Shown one piece after another: positions 42,774 through 52,520 of a stretch of 64,000 nucleotides of DNA. Source of the stretch: Streptomyces sp. NRRL B-1347 (lineage in GTDB: Bacteria > Actinomycetota > Actinomycetes > Streptomycetales > Streptomycetaceae). The stretch is from positions 62,001-126,000 of the forward strand of contig NZ_JOJM01000007.1 in assembly GCF_000720325.1 (NCBI RefSeq). Direction: 5' to 3'. The notes beneath the pieces are model-generated. The model was not told the DNA's origin and made no database searches. It saw nothing but the letters and a program-made list of their open reading frames with translations. Each line of letters starts with the position of its first letter. The stretch's first letter is position 1. Both the position numbers and the translations under genes were made by a program.

Positions 42774-43601
42774 CTACTCCAGCCACTCCGCCTCGTACGC
42801 CGCGTACGTCCCGTCGTGGGTGGCGAGGTGCACGAACTGGTCGACGTACTCCTTGAACTCCTCGTCCCCGCGCGGCAGCGCGTAGGCCTTCTCGGCGAAG
42901 GTGAAGGGCTTGTCCGGGTGGACCGAGCACAGTTCGGGGTGGAGCCGCGCCTGGTAGCGGGTCTCGCTCGCGTCCGTCATCATCACGTCCGCGCGGCCGT
43001 CGACGATCTCCTGGAAGATCGTGGTGTTGTCCGGGTGGAGGGTGAGCGCGGCCCGCTTGATGTGGGCGCGGGCGAACTGCTCGTTCGTGCCGCCGGGGTT
43101 GACGATCACCCGGGTGCCGGGCTTGTCGATCCGGTCGAGGGTGTCGTACTTGCCCTTGTCCGCGCAGCGCGTGATCGGGGTCTTGCCGTCCTCGCGGGTC
43201 GGCTCGCTGAAGTACGCCTTGCGGGCGCGCGGCAGGGTGATGGAGACGCCGCCGACGGCGATGTCACAGCGGCGGTCGGCCACGTCGTCGACGATCTCCT
43301 TCCAGCTGGTGGCGACGTACTTGGGCTTCGCGTCGAGGGACTTGGCCAGGTCACGGGCCATGTCGATGTCGATGCCGCGATAGCCGCCGTAGGCCTCGCG
43401 GTGCGTGAAGGGGCGGTAGTCGCCGGTCGTGCACACGCGCAGCACGCCCCGCTTCGGCACGGAGTCCAGGAGGCTGCCCTTGTCCCGGCCCTTGTCCCGG
43501 TCCGGGCCGTGCCCCGTGCCGTGGCCGCCGGGCGCGGCGGGCGCGGCCGCTGTCACGGCGAGCAGACAGACCAGGGCGGACAGGGTGGCGGCACGCTTCA
43601 T
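42774..43601 (-). CDS. Secreted PheC-like cyclohexadienyl dehydratase
   Basis: 275 residues with a Sec signal peptide (MKRAATLSALVCLLAVTAAA). The body has the periplasmic-binding-protein fold, but the residues match Pseudomonas PheC (cyclohexadienyl/arogenate dehydratase) better than amino-acid receptors: VLRVCTTGDYRPFTHREAYG, KTPITRCADKG, VIVNPGGTNEQFARAHIKRA, LHPDNTTIFQEIVDGRADVM and HPELCSVHPDKPF. PheC converts arogenate or prephenate to phenylalanine or phenylpyruvate outside the cytoplasm. No ABC permease is adjacent, which argues against a transport role. A simple solute-binding protein remains the alternative. Confidence 0.82.
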   Translation of the reverse strand: MKRAATLSALVCLLAVTAAAPAAPGGHGTGHGPDRDKGRDKGSLLDSVPKRGVLRVCTTGDYRPFTHREAYGGYRGIDIDMARDLAKSLDAKPKYVATSWKEIVDDVADRRCDIAVGGVSITLPRARKAYFSEPTREDGKTPITRCADKGKYDTLDRIDKPGTRVIVNPGGTNEQFARAHIKRAALTLHPDNTTIFQEIVDGRADVMMTDASETRYQARLHPELCSVHPDKPFTFAEKAYALPRGDEEFKEYVDQFVHLATHDGTYAAYEAEWLE

Positions 43602-43663
43602 GGCGGACGGTTCCTCTCGTACGGGCGACGCTGACCGGGGCGTTTGCGGACGGGCTCAGGCTC

Positions 43664-45268
43664 TCAGGGGGCGAGCGGCGGGAGGTGGACCGCCGTCAGG
43701 TCGGGGCCCGCGCCCTCCTCGTACGCGTCCTCGTCGAAGGGGTAGAGGGGGCGCTCCACGCGGTGGTGGCCGAGCCGTTCGAGGTCCTGGTCGACGCCGC
43801 CGGGCGTGAGCGCGAGCAGCCAGTCGGCGGCCATGTCGTACAGCTCCGGCTCCAGATAGCCGATCTTCACGACGACCACGTCGTACGTCCTCGGGTCGAT
43901 GTTGAGGCCGCCGTCGGCGGGACCCGTGAAGTCGGCGAGGGTGTGGAACGGCTTGCGGTGCGCGACGAGGATCAGCGTGAGCCCGCCGACGCGGACGGCC
44001 GCCGTGTCGACGCCCCGGTCGTACGCGCCGCCCTCGGCGCGGTCCTTCTGGTCGGTGGCGCGCTGCAACGCCTCGACGGTGCCGGTGAGTTCGTACGGTC
44101 CGCCGTGGCCCGTGTCGACCTTGCCGCCCACGGACAGCGTCACCTCGGCGCCGACGCCCGCCGCGAAGCACCGGGCGACGGCGACGGGGTCGGTGATGCC
44201 GGGGTGCAGGGCGGTGACGCGCCCTGAGCGGATCGCGTCGTTGGCCAGCAGCCGGGCCAGCATGTACGCGAGGTCGCCCGCGCCGCCCGCGGTGGGGTTG
44301 TCGCCGGAGTCGCTGATGAGGAAGGGCCGCTTGTCGGAGGCCACCGCCTTCTCTATGCACTCGTCGGCGCCGCCGGTCGGCCCGACGAAGACGAAGTCGC
44401 GGCGCGCCTCCCAGTAGCGGCGGGCGAGCCGCTCGGCCTCGGCGGCGGCGAGACCGGGGTCGTCGCCGGTGACGACGACGGCGGCGCGGCAGCGCGGCTC
44501 GTCGGCCCAGGCGTAGCCGACCCACAGGGCCGCGTCGAGGATGCCGGGCAGCTTCTCGATGCCGGCGAGCGAGGCGTACAGGGACTTGGCGGGCTCCAGG
44601 CGCGTGCTGGTCTTCTCGCCGGGCAGGAGCACCGGCACCTGCACCCAGGCGCGGTGCGGCCGCCTGCCCTCGCGCAGACAGCGCACCAGGTTGCGGGCGG
44701 CGCGCTCGCGGGTCTCCCAGGCGTCCTCGTGCGGGGCGAGGCGGTGCGCGGTGAGCAGGTCGACGGGTGCGGCGAAGCGGCGCGAGACGTTGCCGTGCAG
44801 ATCCATGGCCGCGGAGATCATGGGGCGGCCGCCGCGGTCCGCAGCGCCGTCAGGGGTGCCCACGAAGTCCAGGGCCGCGCGCACCGCCTCGGTCAGGTCT
44901 GCCTCGGCGTCGGTGAGGCCGACGACGCTCATGGCACCGTGGATGTCGTACACGAGCCCGTCGAGCGGGCCCGCGCGCCGGATGCGGGTGACGAGTTCGT
45001 CCTTGAGGGTCAGATACGACTCGGCCTCCACGGTGCCGCCGGGCAGCGACGTGGCGTGCAGGAGCGGCACCCACTCGACCGGTCCGCCGAGGCAGGTGAG
45101 GTCGCTGTCCTCGCGGGTCCAGGCGTAGCGGTCGAGGAGCTCTTGGCCGCGGGTCTGCCGGAAGTCGTCGGTGGTGGAGCGGTGCGGGCAGAACGTGGAG
45201 GACTCGATGCCGATGCCGCCGATGCCGATGCGCAGCGGGCGGCCGGTGACGGGCTCGGTGCTGGTCAT
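43664..45268 (-). CDS. M81 family metallopeptidase (MlrC-like)
   Basis: 534 residues from ATG 45268. MlrC-family zinc peptidase, named after microcystinase C: the N-terminal domain begins IGIGGIGIESSTFCPHRST and carries the metal-binding DIHGAMSVVG and MDLHGNVSRR motifs; the C-terminal domain holds ISDSGDNPTAGGAGD and ALHPGITDPVAVA. No signal peptide, so it acts on imported or internal substrates. It starts two bases after the ROK gene (TGA-AC-ATG), so the two form a coupled pair, with the peptide transporter divergent. Small peptides or cyclic peptides are the likely substrates. Confidence 0.93.
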   Translation of the reverse strand: MTSTEPVTGRPLRIGIGGIGIESSTFCPHRSTTDDFRQTRGQELLDRYAWTREDSDLTCLGGPVEWVPLLHATSLPGGTVEAESYLTLKDELVTRIRRAGPLDGLVYDIHGAMSVVGLTDAEADLTEAVRAALDFVGTPDGAADRGGRPMISAAMDLHGNVSRRFAAPVDLLTAHRLAPHEDAWETRERAARNLVRCLREGRRPHRAWVQVPVLLPGEKTSTRLEPAKSLYASLAGIEKLPGILDAALWVGYAWADEPRCRAAVVVTGDDPGLAAAEAERLARRYWEARRDFVFVGPTGGADECIEKAVASDKRPFLISDSGDNPTAGGAGDLAYMLARLLANDAIRSGRVTALHPGITDPVAVARCFAAGVGAEVTLSVGGKVDTGHGGPYELTGTVEALQRATDQKDRAEGGAYDRGVDTAAVRVGGLTLILVAHRKPFHTLADFTGPADGGLNIDPRTYDVVVVKIGYLEPELYDMAADWLLALTPGGVDQDLERLGHHRVERPLYPFDEDAYEEGAGPDLTAVHLPPLAP

Positions 45269-45270
45269 GT

Positions 45271-46482
45271 TCAGGCGCTCTCTTCCTGGCGGGGGGCGGG
45301 CTGCTCGCGCGGGGTGGGGAGCGGCTCCCGGGACGGCGCGGCCAGCTCCTCGCGCAGGGCGGTGAGGCCCGCGCCGAGCAGGCCCGCGTCGGGTCCCGTG
45401 ACGGTGGTGGTGATCTCCAGGTCCGCGGTGGCGAGCGGCAGGCAGCGTTCGTACAGGACCCCGCGCACGGCGGCGACCAGGGGCTCGGCGGTGGCGAGCA
45501 CCCCACCGAGCGCCACCGCCTGCGGGTTGAAGAAGTTCACGACGACGGACAGGACCGTGCCGATGTGCCGGCCCGCGGTGCGCACCAGGGTCGTGGCCCG
45601 GGGGTCGCCGTCGGCGACGAGCCGGAGCAGTTCGCTCGTGGAGCCCACTTCGACGCCCTGCGCGGCGAGTTCGCGGATCAGCGCGGCGCCGCTGGCGACG
45701 GTCTCCAGGCAGCCGATGTTGCCGCAGCTGCACGGGCGCTCGCCCGCCGCCTCGATGCGGACGTGGCTGATGTCCCCGGCCGCGCCGTTGGCGCCGTCGT
45801 GCGGGCGGCCCGCCGCGATGACGCCGCTGCCGATGCCGCGGCCCGCCTTGACCACGACGAGGTGGTCGAGTTCGGGCCGGGCGGCGCGATGCTCGCCGAC
45901 GGCCATCATCGTGGCGTCGTTCTCGACGGTCACGGGCATGCCGAGGCGTTCGGCGAGCACGTCGCGCAGCGGGTAGCGGTGCCAGCCGGGCATCCGCGAG
46001 GGGCTGAGCACACAGCCGTCGCCGGGTCTGACGGGGCCGGGGAAGGCGACGCCGAGGGCGCGCACCGTGCGGCCCGCCGCGCGCTCCCGGGCGGCGAGCC
46101 CGGCCACGCGGTCGCACAGCCACTCGACGACGGGCTCGGGCCCCGCCGTGATGTCGTGCGGCAGGTCCACCGGGTCGAGGACGCCGCCGCCGAGGTCGAC
46201 GGCGCCGAGCCGGGCGTGGTGGCTGCCGAGGTCGGCGGCGAGCGCGACCCCGCCCTGGGTGCGCACCCGCAGGAGCCGGGGGCGGCGCCCGCCGCGGGAG
46301 GCCCCCTCGCCGGACTCGGTGAGCACCCCCGCGGCCACCAGCTCCTGCACGCGCAGCGAGACCGTGGACGGCGCGAGGCCCAGCTCCCGGACGAGATCGG
46401 CCCGCGACGTGGCCGCGCCCGACGACACCAGATGCACGATGTGCTGCGCCGATCCGGGCTCGCCGTGTGCGCCGCTTGCCAT
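45271..46482 (-). CDS. ROK family transcriptional repressor
   Basis: 403 residues from ATG 46482. An N-terminal winged helix (SAQHIVHLVSSGAATSRADL, ELGLAPSTVSLRVQELVAAG) is fused to a ROK sugar-kinase-like domain. The ROK zinc motif CSCGNIGCLETVASGAAL is intact, while phosphate-loop residues are typical of regulators, not kinases. It is coupled to the M81 gene and divergent from the oligopeptide ABC operon, so it probably controls both. ROK repressors usually respond to sugars or amino sugars; here a muropeptide or glycopeptide signal would fit, which is inference. Confidence 0.92.
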   Translation of the reverse strand: MASGAHGEPGSAQHIVHLVSSGAATSRADLVRELGLAPSTVSLRVQELVAAGVLTESGEGASRGGRRPRLLRVRTQGGVALAADLGSHHARLGAVDLGGGVLDPVDLPHDITAGPEPVVEWLCDRVAGLAARERAAGRTVRALGVAFPGPVRPGDGCVLSPSRMPGWHRYPLRDVLAERLGMPVTVENDATMMAVGEHRAARPELDHLVVVKAGRGIGSGVIAAGRPHDGANGAAGDISHVRIEAAGERPCSCGNIGCLETVASGAALIRELAAQGVEVGSTSELLRLVADGDPRATTLVRTAGRHIGTVLSVVVNFFNPQAVALGGVLATAEPLVAAVRGVLYERCLPLATADLEITTTVTGPDAGLLGAGLTALREELAAPSREPLPTPREQPAPRQEESA

Positions 46483-46615
46483 ATCGCCCCCGTACGTTCG
46501 ACGAGTTGTTTCGCATGCCGACTGAACACTAGGTCGCGACAAAGGAAGTTGACCAGACCTTCGAAGAAATGGCCGCCCCCTTCCGGCTTTTCGCAGTCTT
46601 TGCCGAACGAAGCTC

Positions 46616-46645
46616 TTGACTTGCTTTTCTCCTCAGGCCTAGCGT
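46616..46645 (+). promoter_or_regulatory. Promoter of the oligopeptide ABC operon
   Basis: -35 TTGACT (46616-46621), 18-bp spacer, -10 TAGCGT (46640-46645), 63 bases before the binding-protein start. The surrounding patch is AT-rich for this genome. The 226-base divergent gap also contains the promoter of the ROK gene, which I could not place with confidence. Confidence 0.6.
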
Positions 46646-46708
46646 GCGGCCCTCCCACCGCTCAAACGTGCGGATCCGGTCCCGGCAGCTCCTGGAGGCC
46701 TCCGAACC

Positions 46709-48562
46709 ATGCGTGCACTGAAGGCGGCCGCGGCCGTGGGCCTCGCGCTCGCGGCCCTCACCGGCTGCACCCGCGAAGGCGGCCGCGTCGACATGGGCCC
46801 GACCGGCGGCGTCCCGGTCGAGGGCGGCACCGCGACCATGGCCCTGCCGCCCGCCGCGACGCCCAACTGGATCTTCCCGATCGGCGCGCCCGGCTACGGC
46901 GCCTCGTACAACTACGGCATCCAGAGCCTGCTCTTCATGCCGGTGTACGACGCCGTGCAGGACCGGCGGAAGGGCGAGCTGACCACGCACGGCCCGAGCA
47001 CCCTGGGCTTGGAGCCGACGTACAGCGACGGCAACAGGACCGTCACCGTGCCGCTGCGCAAGGGCGTGAAGTGGTCCGACGGCAAGCCGGTCACGGCCCG
47101 CGACCTGGAGTTCTGGTTCAACCTCGTCAAGGCCAACAAGGCCTCCTGGGGCAACTACTCGGTCGGCACGATGCCCGACAACGTCAAGCGCTTCGAGACG
47201 CTCGACGACCACACCGTGCGGCTGCGCCTGAGCCGCGCGTACAACCCGGACTGGTTCACCGCCAACCAGCTCACCCTGATGCGGGCGCTGCCCCAGCACG
47301 CCTGGGGCGCGACCTCCGACGGGGGCGAAGTCGGTGACTTCGACCGTACGAAGAAGGGCGCCGAGGCGGTCTTCGCCCGGCTGACCCGGCACGCGAAGCG
47401 CCTCGGCTCGTACGGCAGCGACCCGCTGTGGAAGACCGTCAACGGGCCCTGGAAGCTGGCGGGGTGGCGCGACAACGGCCAGGTCACCATCGTGCCGAAC
47501 GAGAGGTTCACCGGCCCCCGGTCCCAGCGCCCGCACCTGGACAAGGTCGTCTTCAAGCCCTTCACCACCGCCGACTCCGAGTACAACGTGCTGCGCTCCG
47601 GAGGCGTCGACTACGGCTACATCCCGCCGTCGGTGATGGCGCAGAAGGAGAAGTTCGAGGAGAAGGGCTACCGCGTCGACCCCTGGGAGGGCTGGGCGGC
47701 CACGTACATCGTCTACAACTTCAACTCCACACACGCGGGCCCGCCGCTGCGCCAGCTCTACGTGCGGCAGGCCATGCAGCACCTCGTCGACCAGAAGGCG
47801 ATGAGCGAGGTCATCTGGCAGGGCAGCGCCACGCCGACGCTCGGCCCGGTGCCCGTCACACCGAAGAGCCAGTACCTGTCGCCCGCCATGGAACGCGACC
47901 AGTACCCGTTCTCCGTGGCCCGGGCCAAGGCGCTGCTCGCAGCCCACGGCTGGCGGAACGACGGCGGCACCGCCCGCTGCGAACGCCCCGGCACGGGCCC
48001 CGACGAGTGCGGCGCGGGCATCGCGAAGGACACGCCCCTGAAGCTGACGCTGCTGTCCCAGTCCGGCTCCACGGAGACCACGAACATGATGCAGGAGCTC
48101 AAGTCGTCCCTGTCCAAGGCGGGCATCGAGCTGACGGTGCGCCAGCAGCCGCTCAACTCGGTCCTCGGCAACTCCGTGCCGTGCACGGCGAAGGACCCCG
48201 GCTGCGACTGGGACATGTCGTTCTTCGGCACGGCGGGCAGCTGGTACTACCCGCTCAACCCCAGCGGCGAGCAGCTGTTCTCCACCGGCGCCTCCGCCAA
48301 CTTCGGCAACTACAGCGACGAACGGGCCGACCGGATCATCCGCGCCGTGCAGTACGCGCCGGACATGAAGGCCGTGCACGCCTACGGCGAGTACCTCGCG
48401 GAGCAGCTGCCGGTCATGTGGATGCCCAACCCCGCCTACCAGGTGTCGGTGATCCGCAACGACCTGCGGGGCGTCGAGCAGAACCCGACCGTCACGTTCG
48501 CGCCCCAGGACTGGTACTACGTCAAGAAGGCCCCGCGGGGCGAGAAGGGCGGGGCCAAGTGA
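46709..48562 (+). CDS. Oligopeptide ABC transporter, substrate-binding lipoprotein
   Basis: 617 residues. Lipoprotein signal with lipobox LTGC near residue 19. The rest is the SBP family 5 (DppA/OppA) fold: RKGVKWSDGKPVTARDLEFW is the family signature, with VRQAMQHLVDQKAMSEVIWQ further on. At over 600 residues it is somewhat long for the family. It heads a tight operon: the next gene starts with a GTGA overlap. The ligand is probably a peptide; the M81 peptidase and ROK gene across the promoter suggest an unusual peptide or muropeptide. Confidence 0.93.
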   Translation: MRALKAAAAVGLALAALTGCTREGGRVDMGPTGGVPVEGGTATMALPPAATPNWIFPIGAPGYGASYNYGIQSLLFMPVYDAVQDRRKGELTTHGPSTLGLEPTYSDGNRTVTVPLRKGVKWSDGKPVTARDLEFWFNLVKANKASWGNYSVGTMPDNVKRFETLDDHTVRLRLSRAYNPDWFTANQLTLMRALPQHAWGATSDGGEVGDFDRTKKGAEAVFARLTRHAKRLGSYGSDPLWKTVNGPWKLAGWRDNGQVTIVPNERFTGPRSQRPHLDKVVFKPFTTADSEYNVLRSGGVDYGYIPPSVMAQKEKFEEKGYRVDPWEGWAATYIVYNFNSTHAGPPLRQLYVRQAMQHLVDQKAMSEVIWQGSATPTLGPVPVTPKSQYLSPAMERDQYPFSVARAKALLAAHGWRNDGGTARCERPGTGPDECGAGIAKDTPLKLTLLSQSGSTETTNMMQELKSSLSKAGIELTVRQQPLNSVLGNSVPCTAKDPGCDWDMSFFGTAGSWYYPLNPSGEQLFSTGASANFGNYSDERADRIIRAVQYAPDMKAVHAYGEYLAEQLPVMWMPNPAYQVSVIRNDLRGVEQNPTVTFAPQDWYYVKKAPRGEKGGAK

Positions 48563-49509
48563 CCGCGTTCCTGCTCAAGCGCTTCCTCCAGGCGCTCGTC
48601 GTGCTGTTCCTGGTGTCGATCATCGTGTTCGTGCTGCTTCACCAGCTGCCCGGCGGCCCCGCACGCGCCATCCTCGGCCCCAAGGGCACGCCTCAGCAGA
48701 TCCAGGACTTCAACCACCAGCAGGGCTACGACCGTTCGCTGCCCACGCAGTACGGCATGTACCTCAAGCGCCTGCTCACCGGCGACCTGGGCGACTCCTA
48801 CAAGCTCAACTCGCCCGTCTTCGAGCTGCTCAAGCAGCGGCTGCCCAAGACGCTGCTCCTGACGGTCCTCTCGACCGCCCTCGCCGTCGTCATCGCCGTC
48901 CCGCTGGGCCTGCTCCAGGCGGTGCGGCGCGGCAAGGCGGCCGACTACGCGCTCACAGGCCTCGCGTTCCTGCTGTACGCCACGCCGGTGTTCTTCCTCG
49001 GCCTCGTCATGATCATCGTGTTCGCGCAGGTCCTGCCCGTCCTCCCGGCGGAGGCACCGCAGGGCGAGTCGGTCGGCGAGCTGCTCGGGGACTTCACGGG
49101 CCTGGTGCTCCCGGTGGTGACGATGGCGTTCGGCATCGTGGCGATGTTCAGCCGCTACATGCGCTCGGCCGTCCTCGACAACCTCACCGAGGACTACGTC
49201 CGCACGGCCATGGCCAAGGGGCAGTCGAGCCGCCGCGTGCTCGTCCGGCACGTGCTGCGCAACGCCCTGATCCCGCTGGCCACCCTCCTCGGCCTGTATC
49301 TGCCGACGCTGTTCAGCGGGGCCCTCGTCGTCGAGTCGATGTTCAACTACCCGGGCATGGGGCTGCTGTTCTGGAACGCCGCCCAGGGCTCGGACTTCCC
49401 CGTGCTGCTCGGCGTGACGCTCGTCGTCGGCATCGCCACCGTCGTCGGCTCCCTGCTCACCGACGTCCTGTACGCCGTCCTCGACCCCCGGATTCGGAGC
49501 GTGGCATGA
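48559..49509 (+). CDS. Oligopeptide ABC transporter permease (DppB-like)
   Basis: 316 residues from GTG 48559, overlapping the previous stop by four bases (GTGA). Six membrane helices, first AFLLKRFLQALVVLFLVSII, with the large external loop typical of DppB, and the EAA-type cytoplasmic loop YVRTAMAKGQSSRRVLVRHV that contacts the ATPase. Forms a heterodimer with the next gene product. Confidence 0.94.
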   Translation: MTAFLLKRFLQALVVLFLVSIIVFVLLHQLPGGPARAILGPKGTPQQIQDFNHQQGYDRSLPTQYGMYLKRLLTGDLGDSYKLNSPVFELLKQRLPKTLLLTVLSTALAVVIAVPLGLLQAVRRGKAADYALTGLAFLLYATPVFFLGLVMIIVFAQVLPVLPAEAPQGESVGELLGDFTGLVLPVVTMAFGIVAMFSRYMRSAVLDNLTEDYVRTAMAKGQSSRRVLVRHVLRNALIPLATLLGLYLPTLFSGALVVESMFNYPGMGLLFWNAAQGSDFPVLLGVTLVVGIATVVGSLLTDVLYAVLDPRIRSVA

Positions 49510-50423
49510 CCACCACGACGGCCCCTGTCCCGGCTCCCGGGACCGCTCCGGGCCACGAGGAGGCCGCGCTCGCGACACCCTCGCTCGCCCGCCGCACCCT
49601 GCGCGTCTTCACCGGCAACAAGCTCGCCCTCACCGGCGTGGTCGTCCTGGTGCTGCTGCTCGCCTTCAGCTACCTCGGCCCGCTCCTGTACGACACCGAG
49701 CAGGTCCACACCGACCTGTCGCAGGCCAACCTCTCCCCCGGCACCGACGGGCACCTGCTCGGCACCACCGACCTCGGCTACGACATGGTGGGCCGCCTCA
49801 TGGTCGCCGGGCGCACCTCGCTGGAGATCGGCCTCGCGGCGGGGCTCCTCGCGACGCTCTTCGGGACCGTGTACGGCGCGGTCTCCGGCTACTTCGGCGG
49901 CTGGGTGGACGCCGCGATGATGCGGATCACCGACGCGGCGCTCGCCGTCCCCGCGATGTTCCTGCTCGTCGTGGTCGCCGCGATCATCACGCCCAGCAAG
50001 GGCGTGCTCGTCCTCATCATCGCGGCCGTCGCCTGGCTGTCCCCGGCCCGCCTCGTGCGCGGCGAGGCGCTGTCGCTGCGCGACCGGGAGTACGTCCAGG
50101 CCATGCGGATGATGGGCGGCGGTGGCGCGCGGGCGGTCTTCAAGCACATCGTGCCGAACGCGATCGGCACCGTCATCGTCAACTGCACGTTCCAGATCGC
50201 CGACGCCATCCTCTACGTCAGCTATCTGGCGTTCCTCGGCCTGAGCATCCCGCCGCCGTCGGCCGACTGGGGCTCGATGCTGTCCGCCGGGATCACGTAC
50301 ACGCAGAACGGCTACTGGTGGCTGATCTTCCCGCCGGGCATCGCGATCGTGCTGGTCGTCGCCGCGTTCAACTTCATCGGTGACGGGCTGCGGGACGCCT
50401 TCGAAGTACGGCTGCGGAAGTAG
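49506..50423 (+). CDS. Oligopeptide ABC transporter permease (DppC-like)
   Basis: 305 residues, ATGA overlap with the dppB-like gene. An N-terminal cytoplasmic tail, the first helix LALTGVVVLVLLLAFSYLG, the DppC-type HLLGTTDLGYDMVGRLMVAG segment, and the EAA loop YVQAMRMMGGGGARAVFKHI. The loop has an extra run of glycines. Partner of the DppB-like permease. Confidence 0.94.
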   Translation: MTTTTAPVPAPGTAPGHEEAALATPSLARRTLRVFTGNKLALTGVVVLVLLLAFSYLGPLLYDTEQVHTDLSQANLSPGTDGHLLGTTDLGYDMVGRLMVAGRTSLEIGLAAGLLATLFGTVYGAVSGYFGGWVDAAMMRITDAALAVPAMFLLVVVAAIITPSKGVLVLIIAAVAWLSPARLVRGEALSLRDREYVQAMRMMGGGGARAVFKHIVPNAIGTVIVNCTFQIADAILYVSYLAFLGLSIPPPSADWGSMLSAGITYTQNGYWWLIFPPGIAIVLVVAAFNFIGDGLRDAFEVRLRK

Positions 50424-50435
50424 GGACTCCACGAC

Positions 50436-52520
50436 ATGCCTCACGATCTGCCCCACGACACGTCCGCGCCGCGGTCCCCGGACGGGCCGCTGCTGCGCAT
50501 CGAGGACCTGCGCGTCGACATCGACGCGCGCGACCGCACCGTGCACGCCCTCGACGGCGTCTCGCTCGACGTCGCGCCCGGCGAAGCCCTGGGCCTCGTC
50601 GGCGAGTCGGGCTGCGGCAAGACCATGACCGCCCTGAGCGTCCTCGGGCTGCTGCCGCCGGGCGGCCGGATCACCGGCGGCCGCGTCCTGTTCGCGGGCC
50701 GCGACCTGGCGGCGGCGCCCGCGCCCGTGCTCCAGGACGTCCGCGGCAACACCATCGGGATGATCTTCCAGGACCCGCTGACCTCGCTCAACCCCACGAT
50801 GACGATCGGCGCGCAGGTCGCCGAGCCGCTGCTCCTGCACCGCCCGGGCATCGGCCGCAAGGAGGCGTGGACGCGCGCCGAGGAGATGCTGCGCCTCGTC
50901 GGCATGCCCCAGCCGTCCGAGCGCATGAAGGCCTACCCCCACCAGCTGTCCGGCGGCATGCGCCAGCGCGTGGCGATCGCCATGGCCCTGGTGTGCGAGC
51001 CGAAGCTGCTGATCGCCGACGAGCCGACGACGGCGCTCGACGTGACGACGCAGGCCCAGATCCTGGAGCTGGTGGACGATCTGCGCCGGACGCTCGGGAT
51101 GGCGATGATCCTCGTCACCCACGACCTGGGCGTCATCGCGAGCCGCGTGGACCGCGTCGCGGTGATGTACGCGGGCGAGGTCGCCGAACAGTCCGACGTG
51201 CGCGGCCTGTTCGCCCGCCCCCGGCACCGCTACACCGAGGCGCTGTTCGCGGCCCTGCCCGAGCGGGCCGCCGGCCGCGGCACGGAACTGCACACCATCC
51301 CCGGCCTGCCGCCGAGCCTGACGACCCGCCCCACGGGCTGCCGGTTCGCCCCGCGCTGCGCCTTCGCGACGGACGAGTGCCACGCGCGCGCACCGGAGCA
51401 GGCGGACGACGAACTCCAGGGCCCGGAGCACCGGTTCGCCTGCTTCCACCCCGTGCCGCACGACGCCGACGCACCCGCGGCGGAGCTGGTCACGCCGCCC
51501 CCGGCCGTGGCCGCGGAGCCGGGCAAAGCGCTGCTCGAACTCGACGCTCTCACCAAGGAGTTCCCGCTCCCCGGCGGCCCGTTCGCCCGGCGCCGGGGCA
51601 CGGTCAGCGCCGTCGGCGGCGTGTCCCTGACCGTCCGCAAGGGCGAGACGTACGGCGTGGTCGGCGAGTCCGGGTGCGGCAAGACCACGCTCGGGCGGAT
51701 CGTCGCGGGCCTGGAGGAGCCGACGGCGGGCGCGGTCCGCTTCGCGGGGCGGGACCTCGCCGCCCTGTCCCGCGCGGAGCGGCGCGCGCACCGGCGCCGC
51801 GTCCAGTTGATGTTCCAGGACTCGACGGCCGCGATGGACCCGCGCATGCGCGTCGGCGAGATCCTGCGCGAGCCGCTCGTCATCCAGCGCGTCGGCGGCC
51901 GCGCCGACCAGGAGGAGCGGGTGGGCGAGCTCCTCGACGCGGTCGGCCTGCCGCGCGGTGCCGTGCACCGCTACCCGCACGAGTTCTCCGGCGGCCAGCG
52001 CCAGCGCCTCGGCCTGGCCCGCGCGCTCACGCTCTCCCCCGACCTGGTCGTCGCCGACGAGCCGGTATCGGCCCTCGACGTCTCCGTGCAGGCGCAGATC
52101 CTCAACCTGATGCGGGACCTCCAGCGCGAGCGCGGACTGACGTACCTGTTCATCTCCCACGACCTGGCGGTGATCCGGCACCTCGCCGACACCGTCGGCG
52201 TCATGTACCTGGGCAAGCTGGTGGAGTCGGGCCCCGCGGAGCGCGTGTACGCGCACCCGCTGCACCCCTACACCCGCGGCCTGCTCGACACCGTGAACGT
52301 CCCCGACCCGAGCGCCGTCACCGCCGCCCGCTCCCCGCTCACCGGCGAGACCCCGTCGGCCGCGAAGCCCCCGTCCGGCTGCCGCTTCCGCACCCGCTGC
52401 CCGATCGCCCAGGACGTGTGCGCGACCGTGGAGCCGCCGGTCACCACACCGAACGGCGCGGACCATCAGGTCGCCTGTCACTTCCCTCTTACCGCTCCTC
52501 GGCTAGCGTCGGCGGTATGA
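50436..52520 (+). CDS. Fused DppD-DppF type ABC ATPase
   Basis: 694 residues containing two complete ABC domains in one chain. Domain 1 (about 20-340): Walker [16 protein letters not shown], signature LSGGMRQRV, Walker [14 protein letters not shown], and the C-terminal Cys cluster [14 protein letters not shown]. Domain 2 (about 365-690): Walker [16 protein letters not shown], signature FSGGQRQRL, Walker [14 protein letters not shown], and [14 protein letters not shown]. The two Cys clusters resemble the iron-sulphur-binding tails of dipeptide ATPases. In most bacteria these are separate dppD and dppF genes. The stop overlaps the next start as ATGA. Confidence 0.94.
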   Translation: MPHDLPHDTSAPRSPDGPLLRIEDLRVDIDARDRTVHALDGVSLDVAPGEALGLVGESGCGKTMTALSVLGLLPPGGRITGGRVLFAGRDLAAAPAPVLQDVRGNTIGMIFQDPLTSLNPTMTIGAQVAEPLLLHRPGIGRKEAWTRAEEMLRLVGMPQPSERMKAYPHQLSGGMRQRVAIAMALVCEPKLLIADEPTTALDVTTQAQILELVDDLRRTLGMAMILVTHDLGVIASRVDRVAVMYAGEVAEQSDVRGLFARPRHRYTEALFAALPERAAGRGTELHTIPGLPPSLTTRPTGCRFAPRCAFATDECHARAPEQADDELQGPEHRFACFHPVPHDADAPAAELVTPPPAVAAEPGKALLELDALTKEFPLPGGPFARRRGTVSAVGGVSLTVRKGETYGVVGESGCGKTTLGRIVAGLEEPTAGAVRFAGRDLAALSRAERRAHRRRVQLMFQDSTAAMDPRMRVGEILREPLVIQRVGGRADQEERVGELLDAVGLPRGAVHRYPHEFSGGQRQRLGLARALTLSPDLVVADEPVSALDVSVQAQILNLMRDLQRERGLTYLFISHDLAVIRHLADTVGVMYLGKLVESGPAERVYAHPLHPYTRGLLDTVNVPDPSAVTAARSPLTGETPSAAKPPSGCRFRTRCPIAQDVCATVEPPVTTPNGADHQVACHFPLTAPRLASAV

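Noticed and set aside
43664..46516. 950-codon minus-strand frame that would join the ROK and M81 regions
   Set aside because: The first 400 codons are out of frame with the ROK protein; the M81 protein starts at ATG 45268, two bases after the ROK stop.
49347..52481. 1044-codon minus-strand frame opposite the ABC genes
   Set aside because: Asp/Arg/Gly/His-rich translation without motifs; the plus strand encodes permease and ATPase.
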